A stretch of DNA of 64,000 nt from Pseudarthrobacter sp. SSS035 (GCF_023273875.1 NZ_CP096882.1:3038001-3102000); one strand, 5' to 3'; counted from the stretch's first letter, positions 50,498 through 59,117 are shown. Program-made: numbers and translations. Notes: generated by a model from the letters alone, not told the origin.

Positions 50498-52161
50498 TGG
50501 AGGAGTCCTTCTGCGAGGGGGCCCAAGGCAAGGGCGGGAAAATAGCTGAGGGCAGTCAGGATGACGGTCACGCCCAGCAGCAGCGCGCCGAACAGGGGCC
50601 CATGGGTGGGTACCGTCCCGGCGGATAAGGGGATTTTGCCTTGCCGGGCGAACGATCCGGCCAAAGCCAGAACCAGGACGATCGGCAGGAACCGCCCCAG
50701 CAGCATGGCGATGCCGAGCATGGCCGAGAGGTACGGGCCCGAGCTGGTGATGCCGCCGAACGCCGAGCCGTTGTTGTTCGCCCCGGACGTGAAGGCGTAG
50801 AGCAGTTCGCTGAACTGGTGCGGCCCGGACGCGGGCACGTTGGCCATTACGTCCGGGAGCAGGACGGTGATGCCCGCCAACGTGAGAACCAGGATGGGGG
50901 TGACCAGGATGTACATGGCGGCGAGCTTCATCTGGCGTGGGCCGATTTTCTTGCCCAGGTACTCGGGTGTCCGGCCGACCATCAGCCCGGCGATGAAGAC
51001 GGAGATGATGGAGAGGATCAGCATCCCGTACAGCCCGGATCCGGTTCCGCCGGGGGCCACTTCGCCGAGCATCATGTTCACCATGGTTACCCCACCCGCC
51101 AGCGGCGGCAGGGAATCGTGGGCGACATTGACGGCGCCCGTTGAGGTCAGCGTCGTGGAGGCGGCAAAGATGGCGCTCGGAGCGGCGCCGAAGCGCTGCT
51201 CGAACCCTTCGCCGAGTCCGCCGGCAGCCGCGGTCGCTGTTCCCTGCGCGGCGGCGACGGCCCATCCCGTCAGGGAAACGGAGGTCAGCCAGAGTGTTCC
51301 CATGACGGCGGCTACGGTGTAGCCCTGCTTTTGGTCACCCACCATCCGGCCGAACGCGTAGGGGAGGGCCGAGGGGATCAGCAGCAGGAGGAACACCTGG
51401 AACAGGCTGATGAAAACGTTGGGATTTTCGAAGGGGTGGGCCGAGTTGGCGTTGAAATAGCCGCCCCCGTTGGTGCCCAGGACTTTGATCGCTTCCTGGG
51501 AGGCCACGGGACCGCCCGGAATGCTCTGCGTTGCGCCGGTTGCCTGGTTGATGACGTCGGTGGGCCAGAAATTCTGGACAACACCGCCAATGACCATCAC
51601 GATGGCCGCGACCAGGGCCAGCGGCAACAGGATGCGGAAGGTTGTCCGGGCCAGGTCCACCCAGAAGTTTCCGAGCCTGTCGGTTTTTGTCCGGGCGATG
51701 CCGCGGATCAGGGCGACGGCGACGACGATGCCGACGGCCGCGGACAGAAAATTCTGCACCGCGAGCAGGGCCATCTGTACAAAGATGCCGACGGTGGTTT
51801 CCGGCACGTAGGTCTGCCAGTTCGTGTTGGTGACAAACGAGATGGCCGTGTTCATGGCCACCCAGGGGTCCACCCCTGTCAGTGCCCCGCTGCCGGGAAG
51901 CACGCCTTGGAGGCGCTGGAGCAGGAACACCACCAGGATGGACACTGCGGAGAAAGCCAGCACGCTGCGGAGGTAAACGGCCCAGGTCTGTTCAGTACCG
52001 GCGTCGACCCCGGCGAGCCGGTAGAACAGACGCTCCGGCCGGGTGGAGGTGGTGCCCTCAAACACGCGGGCAAGGTAGAGCCCCAGCGGCTTGTGCAGGG
52101 TGGCCAGGGCCAGCAGCAGCGCCGACACCTGGATCAGGAAGGACGCGGTGTTGAACGTCAT
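50494..52161 (-). CDS. kdpA: KdpA, potassium-translocating subunit
   Basis: 555 aa from ATG 52161. Ten helices and the selectivity-filter loops: AISFVTNTNWQTYVPETTVG, KVLGTNGGGYFNANSAHPFE, GAVNVAHDSLPPLAGGV and LYAFTSGANNNGSAFGGITS. It forms the potassium channel of KdpFABC. It lies 7 bp downstream of kdpF. Confidence 0.93.
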   Translation of the reverse strand: MTFNTASFLIQVSALLLALATLHKPLGLYLARVFEGTTSTRPERLFYRLAGVDAGTEQTWAVYLRSVLAFSAVSILVVFLLQRLQGVLPGSGALTGVDPWVAMNTAISFVTNTNWQTYVPETTVGIFVQMALLAVQNFLSAAVGIVVAVALIRGIARTKTDRLGNFWVDLARTTFRILLPLALVAAIVMVIGGVVQNFWPTDVINQATGATQSIPGGPVASQEAIKVLGTNGGGYFNANSAHPFENPNVFISLFQVFLLLLIPSALPYAFGRMVGDQKQGYTVAAVMGTLWLTSVSLTGWAVAAAQGTATAAAGGLGEGFEQRFGAAPSAIFAASTTLTSTGAVNVAHDSLPPLAGGVTMVNMMLGEVAPGGTGSGLYGMLILSIISVFIAGLMVGRTPEYLGKKIGPRQMKLAAMYILVTPILVLTLAGITVLLPDVMANVPASGPHQFSELLYAFTSGANNNGSAFGGITSSGPYLSAMLGIAMLLGRFLPIVLVLALAGSFARQGKIPLSAGTVPTHGPLFGALLLGVTVILTALSYFPALALGPLAEGLLQ

Positions 52162-52168
52162 GGCCGGG

Positions 52169-52267
52169 TCACCACTTCTCGGGGTGGATGAGGGCTGCCA
52201 GCAAGTACCCGGAGAGGCCCAGGCCGGCAATCAACAGCACCAACCATATGATCGCGTCCAGGCTCAT
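52169..52267 (-). CDS. kdpF: KdpF, small stabilising subunit
   Basis: 32 aa: one helix (IWLVLLIAGLGLSGYLLAAL) followed by IHPEKW, the typical KdpF end ('L..PE.f/w'). KdpF stabilises KdpABC in the membrane. The start overlaps the stop of the small gene upstream by an ATGA. Confidence 0.9.
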   Translation of the reverse strand: MSLDAIIWLVLLIAGLGLSGYLLAALIHPEKW

Positions 52268-52383
52268 AGTCCGTCCTCGCCTCCATCATTTGCACCGCTG
52301 ACCACTCCGGCCAGAAGGTGACCGATCCACATCACGAATCCCATGGACACCATGAGGATTCCAATTACAGCCGCGTCGGCCAT
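52264..52383 (-). CDS. 39-aa membrane protein preceding kdpF
   Basis: ATG 52383 behind a good AAAGGA ribosome site; stop at 52264-52266, overlapping kdpF by 4 bp. One helix (AVIGILMVSMGFVMWIGHLL) and a polar C-terminus (SGANDGGEDGL). It is the first gene of the kdp operon and is translationally coupled to kdpF, so it is probably a real accessory peptide. I know no name for it. Confidence 0.7.
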   Translation of the reverse strand: MADAAVIGILMVSMGFVMWIGHLLAGVVSGANDGGEDGL

Positions 52384-52457
52384 TGCAAGTTCCTTTCGAA
52401 CGCACCCCATCCAGGGCTGATCCCAGTCAACCCCCGCGAAACGGCAGGAAAGGCGTT

Positions 52458-52508
52458 CCTGACGAATCCTTAATGCGCTGGCACAAAATCTTGACGCGGT
52501 TTTAACGG
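52458..52508 (-). promoter_or_regulatory. KdpE-like direct repeats upstream of kdp
   Basis: Gene-strand sequences CCGTTAAAACCGCGTCAAGA (end of the block) and GCATTAAGGATTCGTCAGG (52458-52476) are similar to each other and to the GCGTTAAGGATGCGTTAAG box at 44292-44310. They lie 75-125 bp before the first kdp operon gene. Confidence 0.6.
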
Positions 52509-52543
52509 CAACGATTGAGGGCTTGCGCTTCCACTACTTAGCG

Positions 52544-52560
52544 CTACTATGTACTAGTAG
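52544..52560. promoter_or_regulatory. PadR-type inverted repeat
   Basis: CTACTA and TAGTAG flank TGTAC, giving an ATGTACTAG-containing palindrome like those bound by PadR proteins. It is 32 bp upstream of the padR start. Confidence 0.6.
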
Positions 52561-52592
52561 CTAGTAACACTGAGTAGTGGAGGAGGTGTCCG

Positions 52593-52922
52593 ATGGGCAA
52601 GCAGATGACAGAGATGCTCAAAGGCACACTGGAGGGCATCGTTCTTGCCCTCCTGACCGGGAACCCGGCGTACGGGTACGAAATCACCACGCTGCTCCGG
52701 GCCCAGGGCTTCCCCGACATCGCTGAGGGCACCGTGTACGCGCTGCTCGTCAGGATCGAGCAGAAAGGCCTGGTGGACGTCGAGAAGCGGCCGTCCGAGA
52801 AGGGGCCGCCCCGCAAGGTGTACACGCTCAACGCTCAGGGCACGAAGGAACTGGACGAATTCTGGAACACATGGAGCTTCCTGTCCGAACGGCTTGAAGA
52901 GCTCCGCAAGGGAGGAAAGTGA
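52593..52922 (+). CDS. PadR-family transcriptional regulator
   Basis: 109 aa. Winged helix with MLKGTLEGIVLALLTGNPAY, GYEITTLLRAQGFPDIAEGT, VYALLVRIEQKGLVDVEKRP and the wing KGPPRKVYTLNAQG. The short C-terminal helix puts it in PadR subfamily 2. It heads an operon with a DUF1048 protein and an ABC exporter; PadR in this setting usually represses the exporter until a drug binds. Ribosome site GTGGAGGAGG. Confidence 0.9.
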   Translation: MGKQMTEMLKGTLEGIVLALLTGNPAYGYEITTLLRAQGFPDIAEGTVYALLVRIEQKGLVDVEKRPSEKGPPRKVYTLNAQGTKELDEFWNTWSFLSERLEELRKGGK

Positions 52923-52923
52923 T

Positions 52924-53289
52924 ATGGCAGCGAAGTGGATCGAGCTGGTGACCGGCTCGCTCGAGCAGAAGAAGCAGTACAAGCAGGCCAAGGCGCGGCT
53001 GGATGCCATGCCTGAGCCCTACCTCACCGTGGCGAAGGCCTTCAACCGGTACTTCATGTACTACGGCGGGGTCACCGAGGGGGACACGATGGTGCAGATG
53101 TTCTCGGACCTCGCGGACCTGTGGGAACGCGCGGCCATAGACGGCACGCCTGTGAGCGAGATCGTGGGCGAAGATCCCATCGAATTCGCGGAGAGCTTCG
53201 CCCAGGCATACGGCGGAAAGCGATGGATCGACAAGGAACGGGCCCGTCTCAACGAGGCGGTCGACAAGGCGAAGGAGGCGGAATCATGA
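52924..53289 (+). CDS. DUF1048-domain protein
   Basis: 121 aa from ATG 52924. The helical DUF1048 core is seen: WIELVTGSLEQKKQYKQAKA, AFNRYFMYYGGVTEGDTMVQ, MFSDLADLWERAAIDGTPVS. Such proteins commonly lie between PadR regulators and ABC transporters; their role is not established. It is coupled to the ABC ATPase by an ATGA overlap. Confidence 0.88.
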   Translation: MAAKWIELVTGSLEQKKQYKQAKARLDAMPEPYLTVAKAFNRYFMYYGGVTEGDTMVQMFSDLADLWERAAIDGTPVSEIVGEDPIEFAESFAQAYGGKRWIDKERARLNEAVDKAKEAES

Positions 53290-54071
53290 CCGCGACAGCA
53301 ATCCGGGTGCAGGGCATGGAGAAGTCCTTCAAGGACCTGCACGTGCTGCGCGGCGTGGACTTCGAGGTGGCGGCGGGCAGCATCTTCGCGCTCCTCGGCT
53401 CCAACGGGGCAGGGAAGACCACGCTCGTGCGCATCCTCTCGACGCTGCTGAAGGCCGACGCGGGAACCGCGACGGTGCACGGCTTCGACGTCGCCGCTAA
53501 CCCCGGCGATGTGCGCGAGTCGATCAGCCTGACCGGGCAGTTCGCCGCCGTTGACGAAGTGCTCACGGGCCGGGAGAACCTGGTGCTGGTCGCGAAGCTC
53601 CGGCACCTGAAGAACCCGGGGGCGATCGCGGACGAGTTGCTCGGGCGCTTCTCGCTCACCGAGGCCGGCGGCCGCAAGGCAGCCGAGTACTCGGGCGGCA
53701 TGCGCCGCCGGCTCGACATCGCGATGAGCCTGATCGGCGAGCCGAAGGTGATCTTCCTCGACGAGCCGACCACCGGGCTCGACCCGCAGGCGCGCATCGA
53801 CGTGTGGCAGACCGTCAAGGATCTCGCCCAGAACGGCACGACAGTGCTGCTCACCACCCAATACCTCGACGAGGCCGAGCACCTCGCCGACCGCATCGCG
53901 ATCCTGCACAAGGGCACGATCATCCAGAACGGCACGCTCGACGAGCTCAAGCGGCTGTTGCCGCCGGCCGAGATCGAGTACGTCGAGAAGCAGCCCTCAC
54001 TCGAAGACGTCTTCCTGGCGCTCGTCGGTGAGACGGCTGAAGAGCAGGAAGAGAAGGAGGCATCCCGATGA
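53286..54071 (+). CDS. ABC transporter ATP-binding protein (DrrA type)
   Basis: 261 aa. Walker A LLGSNGAGKTTLVRIL, signature YSGGMRRRLDIAMSLIG, Walker B KVIFLDEPTTGLDPQ and switch TTQYLDEAEHLADRIAIL. The C-terminal part EIEYVEKQPSLEDVFLALVG is typical of DrrA-like exporters for drugs or lipids. It is coupled to the permease gene by ATGA. Confidence 0.92.
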   Translation: MTATAIRVQGMEKSFKDLHVLRGVDFEVAAGSIFALLGSNGAGKTTLVRILSTLLKADAGTATVHGFDVAANPGDVRESISLTGQFAAVDEVLTGRENLVLVAKLRHLKNPGAIADELLGRFSLTEAGGRKAAEYSGGMRRRLDIAMSLIGEPKVIFLDEPTTGLDPQARIDVWQTVKDLAQNGTTVLLTTQYLDEAEHLADRIAILHKGTIIQNGTLDELKRLLPPAEIEYVEKQPSLEDVFLALVGETAEEQEEKEASR

Positions 54072-54832
54072 GCACCCACGTCCTCAGCGATACCGGCGTC
54101 CTCACCGGCCGCTCGCTGCGCCACATCCTGCGCAGCCCGGACACGATCATCACCACCGCGGTCACGCCGATCGCGCTGATGCTGCTTTTCGTGTATGTGC
54201 TTGGCGGCGCGATCAATACCGGATCCGACGAGTCGTACGTCAACTACATGCTCCCCGGCATCCTGCTGATCACGATTGCCTCCGGCATCGCCTACACCGC
54301 CTACCGCCTGTTCCTCGACATGCAGGGCGGCATCTTCGAGCGCTTCCAGTCCATGCCGATCGCGCGGTCGAGCGTGCTCTGGGCGCACGTGCTCACCTCG
54401 CTGGTGGCCAACCTCGTCTCGGTCGCGGTCGTCGTCGGCGTGGCCCTCCTCATGGGGTTCCGCACCGGAGCATCCGTGGGCGCCTGGCTTGCAATCGCCG
54501 GCATCCTGGTCCTGTTCACGCTCGCCCTGACCTGGCTGGCCGTGATCGCGGGGCTCTCCGCGAACACCGTCGACGGCGCCAGCGCGTTCAGCTACCCGCT
54601 GATCTTCCTGCCGTTCATCAGCTCGGCGTTCGTTCCGACGGCGACAATGCCGGGCCCGGTGGCCTGGTTCGCTGAGAACCAGCCGGTGACCTCGATCGTG
54701 AACTCTATCCGCGCGCTGTTCGCGCAGCAGCCGGTTGGGAACGACATCTGGATCGCACTGGCCTGGTGCGTCGGCATCCTCGCACTCGCCTACGTGTTCG
54801 CCATGGCCGCCTACCGGCGCAAGATCACCTAG
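54068..54832 (+). CDS. ABC-2 type permease (DrrB type)
   Basis: 254 aa, six helices. Motifs: LRSPDTIITTAVTPIALMLL, NYMLPGILLITIASGIAYTA, and FLPFISSAFVPTATMPGPVA followed by WFAENQPVTSIVNSIRALFA, which is the ABC-2 C-terminal signature. It works with the ATPase upstream to pump out hydrophobic compounds. Last gene of the operon. Confidence 0.9.
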   Translation: MSTHVLSDTGVLTGRSLRHILRSPDTIITTAVTPIALMLLFVYVLGGAINTGSDESYVNYMLPGILLITIASGIAYTAYRLFLDMQGGIFERFQSMPIARSSVLWAHVLTSLVANLVSVAVVVGVALLMGFRTGASVGAWLAIAGILVLFTLALTWLAVIAGLSANTVDGASAFSYPLIFLPFISSAFVPTATMPGPVAWFAENQPVTSIVNSIRALFAQQPVGNDIWIALAWCVGILALAYVFAMAAYRRKIT

Positions 54833-54892
54833 GGCGCCGATCCGCCGCCGGCGGCGGGCTCAGTGAGGAGGCTGCCGCCGGCCCGCAACCGC

Positions 54893-55025
54893 GCGGGTGA
54901 ATGTTTCCCGCCGTGAAGAACGGCAGGCTGGTGGCCATCGATTCCGACGACGTTATGCCCGGCACCTTGGGCAATATTCGCGCCGTGGGGCAGATCGCCA
55001 AGGCATTGCACCCCGACGCTTTCTA
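54893..55025 (+). pseudogene. C-terminal remnant of an iron-type substrate-binding protein
   Basis: The forward frame reads FPAVKNGRLVAIDSDDVMPG, then TLGNIRAVGQIAKALHPDAF and TAG. This is the closing segment of FepB/FhuD-like periplasmic binding proteins ('LPAVKNGRVYAVDG...', 'L...LHPE.F'). Nothing upstream fits, so only the tail of a former iron-siderophore gene remains. Confidence 0.65.
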
Positions 55026-55050
55026 GGATCCAACAGCAACCGGGTACACA

Positions 55051-55094
55051 AGCGACGAGCCCCGGCCGGACCATTCCGGCCGGGGCTCTTCGCT
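55051..55094. terminator. Strong hairpin after the binding-protein remnant
   Basis: GAGCCCCGGCCGGA pairs perfectly with its complement around CCAT; five more base pairs (AGCGA/TCGCT) extend it after one mismatch. No T-run follows, so termination in this GC-rich host is likely but not proven. It follows the remnant as it would the original gene. Confidence 0.6.
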
Positions 55095-55269
55095 GCCCGC
55101 TGTACTTTGGAAAGTCATTGCCAGACACGGGTGAGCATGCTTATATCTCCCTGTGATGGTTGGCGAGGAGCCCCTCACTGGGGCGGCAGAGCTGTTCAAG
55201 GCACGCCACCGCCGACCGCCAGGAAAGCCAGGCGCCGCTCTCGCTCCGGCGCCCGCGAAGGAGAGCATC

Positions 55270-55425
55270 ATGACCGAGGAAGTCACGGCTGAACATACGC
55301 TCGCCGAGCACCAGCACGGCGGCCCGGACTGTACGCACGTTACAGTCCAGCACGGCGACCACGTGGACTACGTTCACGACGGCCACCGCCATGCCGAGCA
55401 TGAAGGCCACTACGACGAACACTGA
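55270..55425 (+). CDS. His-rich small protein, probable metal binder
   Basis: 51 aa from ATG 55270 with GAAGGAGA upstream. About a quarter of residues are His, in AEHTLAEHQHGGPDCTHVTV and YVHDGHRHAEHEGHYDEH. Similar peptides in actinobacteria are annotated as zinc-related without proof. A zinc, nickel or copper buffering role is plausible. Confidence 0.75.
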   Translation: MTEEVTAEHTLAEHQHGGPDCTHVTVQHGDHVDYVHDGHRHAEHEGHYDEH

Positions 55426-55496
55426 CCTCCGCGGTGACGGGGGCTCCGGTGTTTGCCCGAGTCCCGAACGCGCCCTGGCGGCGGCTTCGGATTGGC

Positions 55497-56399
55497 TTAC
55501 AGTCGCCAGGCTGCTACGAGGTTCTGCACCGGGTCGCCGCCCTCACGCGCGAGGTAGAGGGCGCGGGAGCTGACCCACAAAACGGTCGGACCGAGATGTT
55601 CCGGGTATTGCTTGAGCATCGCGTGGAAGAACTCGACCGGGGTGTCGTGCGTGGCCAGGGCAGCCTCGGCGTCGTCGAGGTATCGGCGGGTCTCGGCGAT
55701 GAGCCGTGCCGCGTTGTCGTCGAGGTTCTTGTTCTGGTGGCTTGCCACGATTCGGTGCGGTTCCAGTGCGGCGACGATGTCGATGGCCTCGCGCCAGTGG
55801 CCGAGGTTGCCGTCGGCTGACTCAGCGAGGTACATGTGCACCCCGTTGTAGATCACGTCGCCGGCCACCACCAGATCGAGGTCCGGCACGTGCAGCACCG
55901 CGCTGTCGTCGCTGTCTGCGTGCCCCACTTCGACGATGTTGAGGTCGTGTCCTTCGAGGGTGATGCGATTGCCTGGCACAGTGACGGCCGTGACGGGGGA
56001 TGGGGGGATCTGGCCCGGCCACATCGCGTCCCACAGCACCTCCCGGGCATACACGTTGTTGTGCATCTGTGCGATGGCGCCTGCAGAAGTGACCACCTGG
56101 GCGCCGAAGCGGTCGGCGAGCACCCCAGCGGTGAACCAGTGGTCGCCGTGTCCGTGGGTGGCGACGATGTGCGTCAGCTGCTTACCGCTCGCCGCGACCC
56201 AGTCTCCGACCTTCTCCGCCTGCCGGAGGGTCAGCGGCGGGTCGACGAGCACGGCGTCCTGCCGGCCATGGACAAGGGTGACCGCGATGGGCTGGAAGGC
56301 TCGGGGCTGTCCGTTGGGCAGCGGCCCGGGACTGTCCATCGGCAGCGGGTCTGCGCCGAACACGTCATAGCCGATGTCGGTGTTGGTGTTGGTGGACAT
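55497..56399 (-). CDS. MBL-fold metallo-hydrolase
   Basis: 300 aa. Metal site VATHGHGDHWFTAGVLADRF (HxHxDH variant HGHGDH), further ligands in VGHADSDDSAVLHVPDLDLV and HRIVASHQNKNLDDNAARLI. The protein resembles MBL hydrolases acting on small esters or lactones. It diverges from a TetR regulator and the intergenic region has two matching palindromes, so it is probably the regulator's target. Confidence 0.85.
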   Translation of the reverse strand: MSTNTNTDIGYDVFGADPLPMDSPGPLPNGQPRAFQPIAVTLVHGRQDAVLVDPPLTLRQAEKVGDWVAASGKQLTHIVATHGHGDHWFTAGVLADRFGAQVVTSAGAIAQMHNNVYAREVLWDAMWPGQIPPSPVTAVTVPGNRITLEGHDLNIVEVGHADSDDSAVLHVPDLDLVVAGDVIYNGVHMYLAESADGNLGHWREAIDIVAALEPHRIVASHQNKNLDDNAARLIAETRRYLDDAEAALATHDTPVEFFHAMLKQYPEHLGPTVLWVSSRALYLAREGGDPVQNLVAAWRL

Positions 56400-56430
56400 G
56401 ATTTTCTCCCGTCAATCACTGAGGGCCAGT

Positions 56431-56454
56431 AAGGTATAGCGATCGCTTTACCTT
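56431..56454. promoter_or_regulatory. TetR operator candidate, site 1
   Basis: AAGGTATAGCGATCGCTTTACCTT, a 24-bp palindrome with one mismatched pair, 32 bp upstream of the MBL gene. Described in two halves: AAGGTATAGCGA and TCGCTTTACCTT. Confidence 0.75.
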
Positions 56455-56484
56455 GCGCCCAAGCTACGCTCCTCCATGGCAGAT

Positions 56485-56502
56485 GTAAAGCGTTCGATAT
56501 AC
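56485..56502. promoter_or_regulatory. TetR operator candidate, site 2
   Basis: GTAAAGCGTTCGATATAC is a weaker version of site 1, ending 8 bp before the tetR start and so suited to autoregulation. Confidence 0.55.
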
Positions 56503-56510
56503 TTGTGCGT

Positions 56511-57122
56511 ATGGGGGCAGTGACATCAACCACTAGGGCGGCCCGCGGCGGACGCGGCGCACGCGAGCGCATCCTGCAAGCGGCGGAGGAGCTCTTCTAC
56601 GCACGAGGTATTCACGCCACCGGCGTGGCCGCTCTTATCGAGGCTGCGCACGTCTCGCCCAGGACCTTCTATGTGCACTTCCCGACCAAAATTGCGCTGG
56701 TGGAGGAGTATCTTCGCCGGTTCGAGTTGGAGAAGCCGATCGCCGCCGAAGCAGAGCTGGAGCGCGGCGACTTGACCCCGGCTCAACGACTGTTGGCGAT
56801 CTTCGCCCCCTTCGAGGGGGACTCGCCGGCGCTCATCCGCGGATGCCCCTTCCACAACGCCGTCGTCGAGGGCGCCGGAGAACTCCCGGAAGTCGCCGGC
56901 CTGGCGCAGCGACACAAGCAATCCTTCCGCGATCGCCTCGTGTCCACCGCTGCTGAAGCCGGAGCAGCCGACCCGGAGATGCTCGGTAGGCAATTCGCTG
57001 TGATCTTCGAGGGCGCTAATGCGCTGGCAGCCTCCACCAACAACGCGCAGGTGTTCACGGATGCCCGGCGAGCTGCCAAGACGCTACTGGACTTGGCCTT
57101 AAACGCCGCCCCCCGAGGGTAA
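56511..57122 (+). CDS. TetR-family regulator
   Basis: 203 aa from ATG 56511. HTH: GARERILQAAEELFYARGIH then ATGVAALIEAAHVSPRTFYV and HFPTKIALVEEYL. The ligand domain (CPFHNAVVEGAGELPEVAGL, RQFAVIFEGANALAAS) is of the TetR_C type with a Cys at CPF. It is likely to repress the divergent MBL hydrolase and itself. Confidence 0.9.
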   Translation: MGAVTSTTRAARGGRGARERILQAAEELFYARGIHATGVAALIEAAHVSPRTFYVHFPTKIALVEEYLRRFELEKPIAAEAELERGDLTPAQRLLAIFAPFEGDSPALIRGCPFHNAVVEGAGELPEVAGLAQRHKQSFRDRLVSTAAEAGAADPEMLGRQFAVIFEGANALAASTNNAQVFTDARRAAKTLLDLALNAAPRG

Positions 57123-57154
57123 ACGTTCCAGTACCGATGCCCAAGTGGAGAGTG

Positions 57155-57513
57155 AGTTTCGCGGGGCGCGCCCTCGGCCTAGTCGCCGAGCACCAGCCTC
57201 CGGTCGCATGTTCATGCCGTCTTCGCCGATCACTGTGTGCACACCCTCGGGCCAGCGCTCGACTTCACGTGCCGGATTCGTCCAGGTTCTGAACGTTCAT
57301 GGCCTTCCCGTCAACGGTTACCAAGGAGATGCTTGCGGCATCGGGCGCCCACAGCCGTAGCAGCAGCCGGGCCAGCGTGGACTTCCCGGCCCCGGAACGG
57401 CCGCTGATCCCGAGGTGTTTGCCGGGCGCTACGGACAGCGAGGTGGGACGCAAAGCTGGCGCGCCGCCGTCGTAGGTGAACGCTACGTCCCGCACTTCCA
57501 CCCCTAGGTGCAC
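57155..57513 (-). pseudogene. ATPase-domain remnant of a split ABC exporter
   Basis: Minus strand: VEVRDVAFTYDGGAPALRPT, SLSVAPGKHLGISGRSGAGK (Walker A) and STLARLLLRLWAPDA. After frame changes, WPEGVHTVIGEDGMNM resembles the segment just before the signature motif of ABC exporters. The signature, Walker B and switch are gone. It is probably the 3' part of the same gene whose membrane domain remains at 59815-60040. Confidence 0.7.
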
Positions 57514-57538
57514 TGACCGGAGAGGTTGATTGAGTGAC

Positions 57539-58237
57539 TCACTCGCCCCGACCGTGCACCGGTCTGGCGTTCGCTGGGGGTTCTCCGACCTCGTGGATGG
57601 TATGGCCGCCGCAAGCCGTCTTGGTTACGCTGGCTCGCTCGATGCGCGACACGGTGAACCATCGCATTGCGTTGCGCAGTCGGCACCACCCAACTAGGTA
57701 CCACTGGCCGTTCGTGGAGGCGAACAGCACTGGCTCAACGTCGCGGGTGGTCGTGGTCTCGTCTCTCGATGTGTAGCGAATGCGGATCACTCGCTGCTCG
57801 GCCATCGCCTCCTCCAGTGCCGACTTGATTGCGCGCGAAGAGGAGGGAAGCGCGTTGACCCAGACGCGGTGGGCCAGCTCGTCGGCTCGTGCTCGGGTTT
57901 TGGGATCGAGGACGTCCAGGATCTTCTGGATACCTGCTGCTGCCAGATCGGCGTAGGGGGCATCGGGTGCAGCGGACACGGCTGCCATGAGCGCCACGGC
58001 CTGCGCTGGGGACAGGCTGACAGGCGGCAGGGACGCGCCTATAGCCAATCCGTAGCCACCGCCCGGACCTGGGCGAGACCATATAGGCGCACCGCTGTTC
58101 TCTAACGCATCGAGGTCTCTCTTAATTGTGCGCACGGATACCTCAAACTCTCTCGCCAACCGTTCGGCGGAAACCCCCCGCGCGCCGCTGCGGCGCAACA
58201 TCTCGGATAGAGCATGGAGCCGTTCGACTCGCTTCAC
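57539..58237 (-). CDS. WYL-domain (YafY-type) transcriptional regulator
   Basis: 232 aa. N-terminal HTH_11 (MKRVERLHALSEMLRRSGAR, AERLAREFEVSVRTIKRDLD), and a WYL region in which the motif is FASTNGQWYLVGWCRLRNAM. Family regulators bind small ligands or nucleic acids. It diverges from an alpha/beta hydrolase with TGACATA repeats between them, so it probably controls that gene. Confidence 0.88.
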   Translation of the reverse strand: MKRVERLHALSEMLRRSGARGVSAERLAREFEVSVRTIKRDLDALENSGAPIWSRPGPGGGYGLAIGASLPPVSLSPAQAVALMAAVSAAPDAPYADLAAAGIQKILDVLDPKTRARADELAHRVWVNALPSSSRAIKSALEEAMAEQRVIRIRYTSRDETTTTRDVEPVLFASTNGQWYLVGWCRLRNAMRWFTVSRIERASVTKTACGGHTIHEVGEPPANARPVHGRGE

Positions 58238-58259
58238 AGGTCAGACCCCGACAAATTCA

Positions 58260-58278
58260 TGACATAAATAGTGACATA
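58260..58278. promoter_or_regulatory. TGACATA direct repeats between regulator and hydrolase
   Basis: TGACATA at 58260-58266 and 58272-58278 (12-bp period), with a third TGACAT at 58307-58312 on the hydrolase start codon. A plausible binding array for the WYL regulator. Confidence 0.5.
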
Positions 58279-58310
58279 CCCTTGTCCGTAGGGCCTGCGA
58301 GGGTAGTGAC

Positions 58311-59051
58311 ATGCCAACTACTACAAGCAGTCCGATCATCATTCTCATCGCCGGCCACTGGCTGGGCGCTTGGGCGTGGGATGAAGTCCTTGAACACCTG
58401 ACAACCGACCACTCTCGTGCAATCGCGATGACACTGCCCGGTCTCGACGGGGACGATCCCGAGCGTGCGGCGAAGACTCTCGACGATCAAGCCGCAGCGG
58501 TCCTAGACGTCATCACTCAACTCGGGGTTTCCGAGGATCAGCCCGCAACTCTCGTCGCTCACAGTGGGGCGAACGCCCCCGTCAGCCTCGTCCTTGACCG
58601 ACACCCTGAGCTTGTCCATCGAGTGGTGTGGGTCGACTCCGGCCCTGTGGCGACGGGAAGCGCCTTCGCCCCAGACATCCCGGAGGAGTTGGAGGAGCTT
58701 CCGCTGCCGTCCCTCGACGTCCTCGCACAGCAGGCGAGCCTCGAAGGCCTGAGCGCAGAGGTCCTCGAGCGTTTTCGGGCCCGGGCCGTCCCTGAGCCCG
58801 GCCCCGTGCTTCGTCAGCCCGTCGAGCTCACGAACGATGCCCGCCGCAAGGTCCGGACCACCCTGGTGTGCTGCTCGATCCCGAGCGCGCAGGTGCTGGA
58901 GCTGGCCCGCGCAGGCCATGCCATGTTTGCCGAAGTCGCGAACATCGAGCACCTCGACGTCATTGACCTCCCGACGGGGCATTGGCCTATGTGGAGCCGT
59001 CCCCGCGACCTCGCCAAGGCCATTCAGTCAGCGGCTTCTCGAACTAACTGA
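58311..59051 (+). CDS. Alpha/beta-fold hydrolase
   Basis: 246 aa. LIAGHWLGAWAWDEVLEHLT (oxyanion region), nucleophile Ser in TLVAHSGANAPVSLVLDRHP, and catalytic His in LPTGHWPMWSRPRDLAKAIQ. A small esterase-type hydrolase; the nucleophile elbow AHSGA is slightly unusual (GxSxG normally). It is on the segment inserted between the two ABC-exporter remnants. Confidence 0.88.
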   Translation: MPTTTSSPIIILIAGHWLGAWAWDEVLEHLTTDHSRAIAMTLPGLDGDDPERAAKTLDDQAAAVLDVITQLGVSEDQPATLVAHSGANAPVSLVLDRHPELVHRVVWVDSGPVATGSAFAPDIPEELEELPLPSLDVLAQQASLEGLSAEVLERFRARAVPEPGPVLRQPVELTNDARRKVRTTLVCCSIPSAQVLELARAGHAMFAEVANIEHLDVIDLPTGHWPMWSRPRDLAKAIQSAASRTN

Positions 59052-59117
59052 ACTGCACGTACAACCTGAAGGGGTCACCCGAATCCGGCTGGCCCCTTTC
59101 CGTCTCCGAGGGAATTC

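Noticed and set aside
50498..51265. N-terminal extension of kdpB into kdpA
   Set aside because: The extension is out of frame with kdpA coding and Arg/Gly-rich. The family start MTRTPTALATV at 50497 with the ATGA overlap is consistent.
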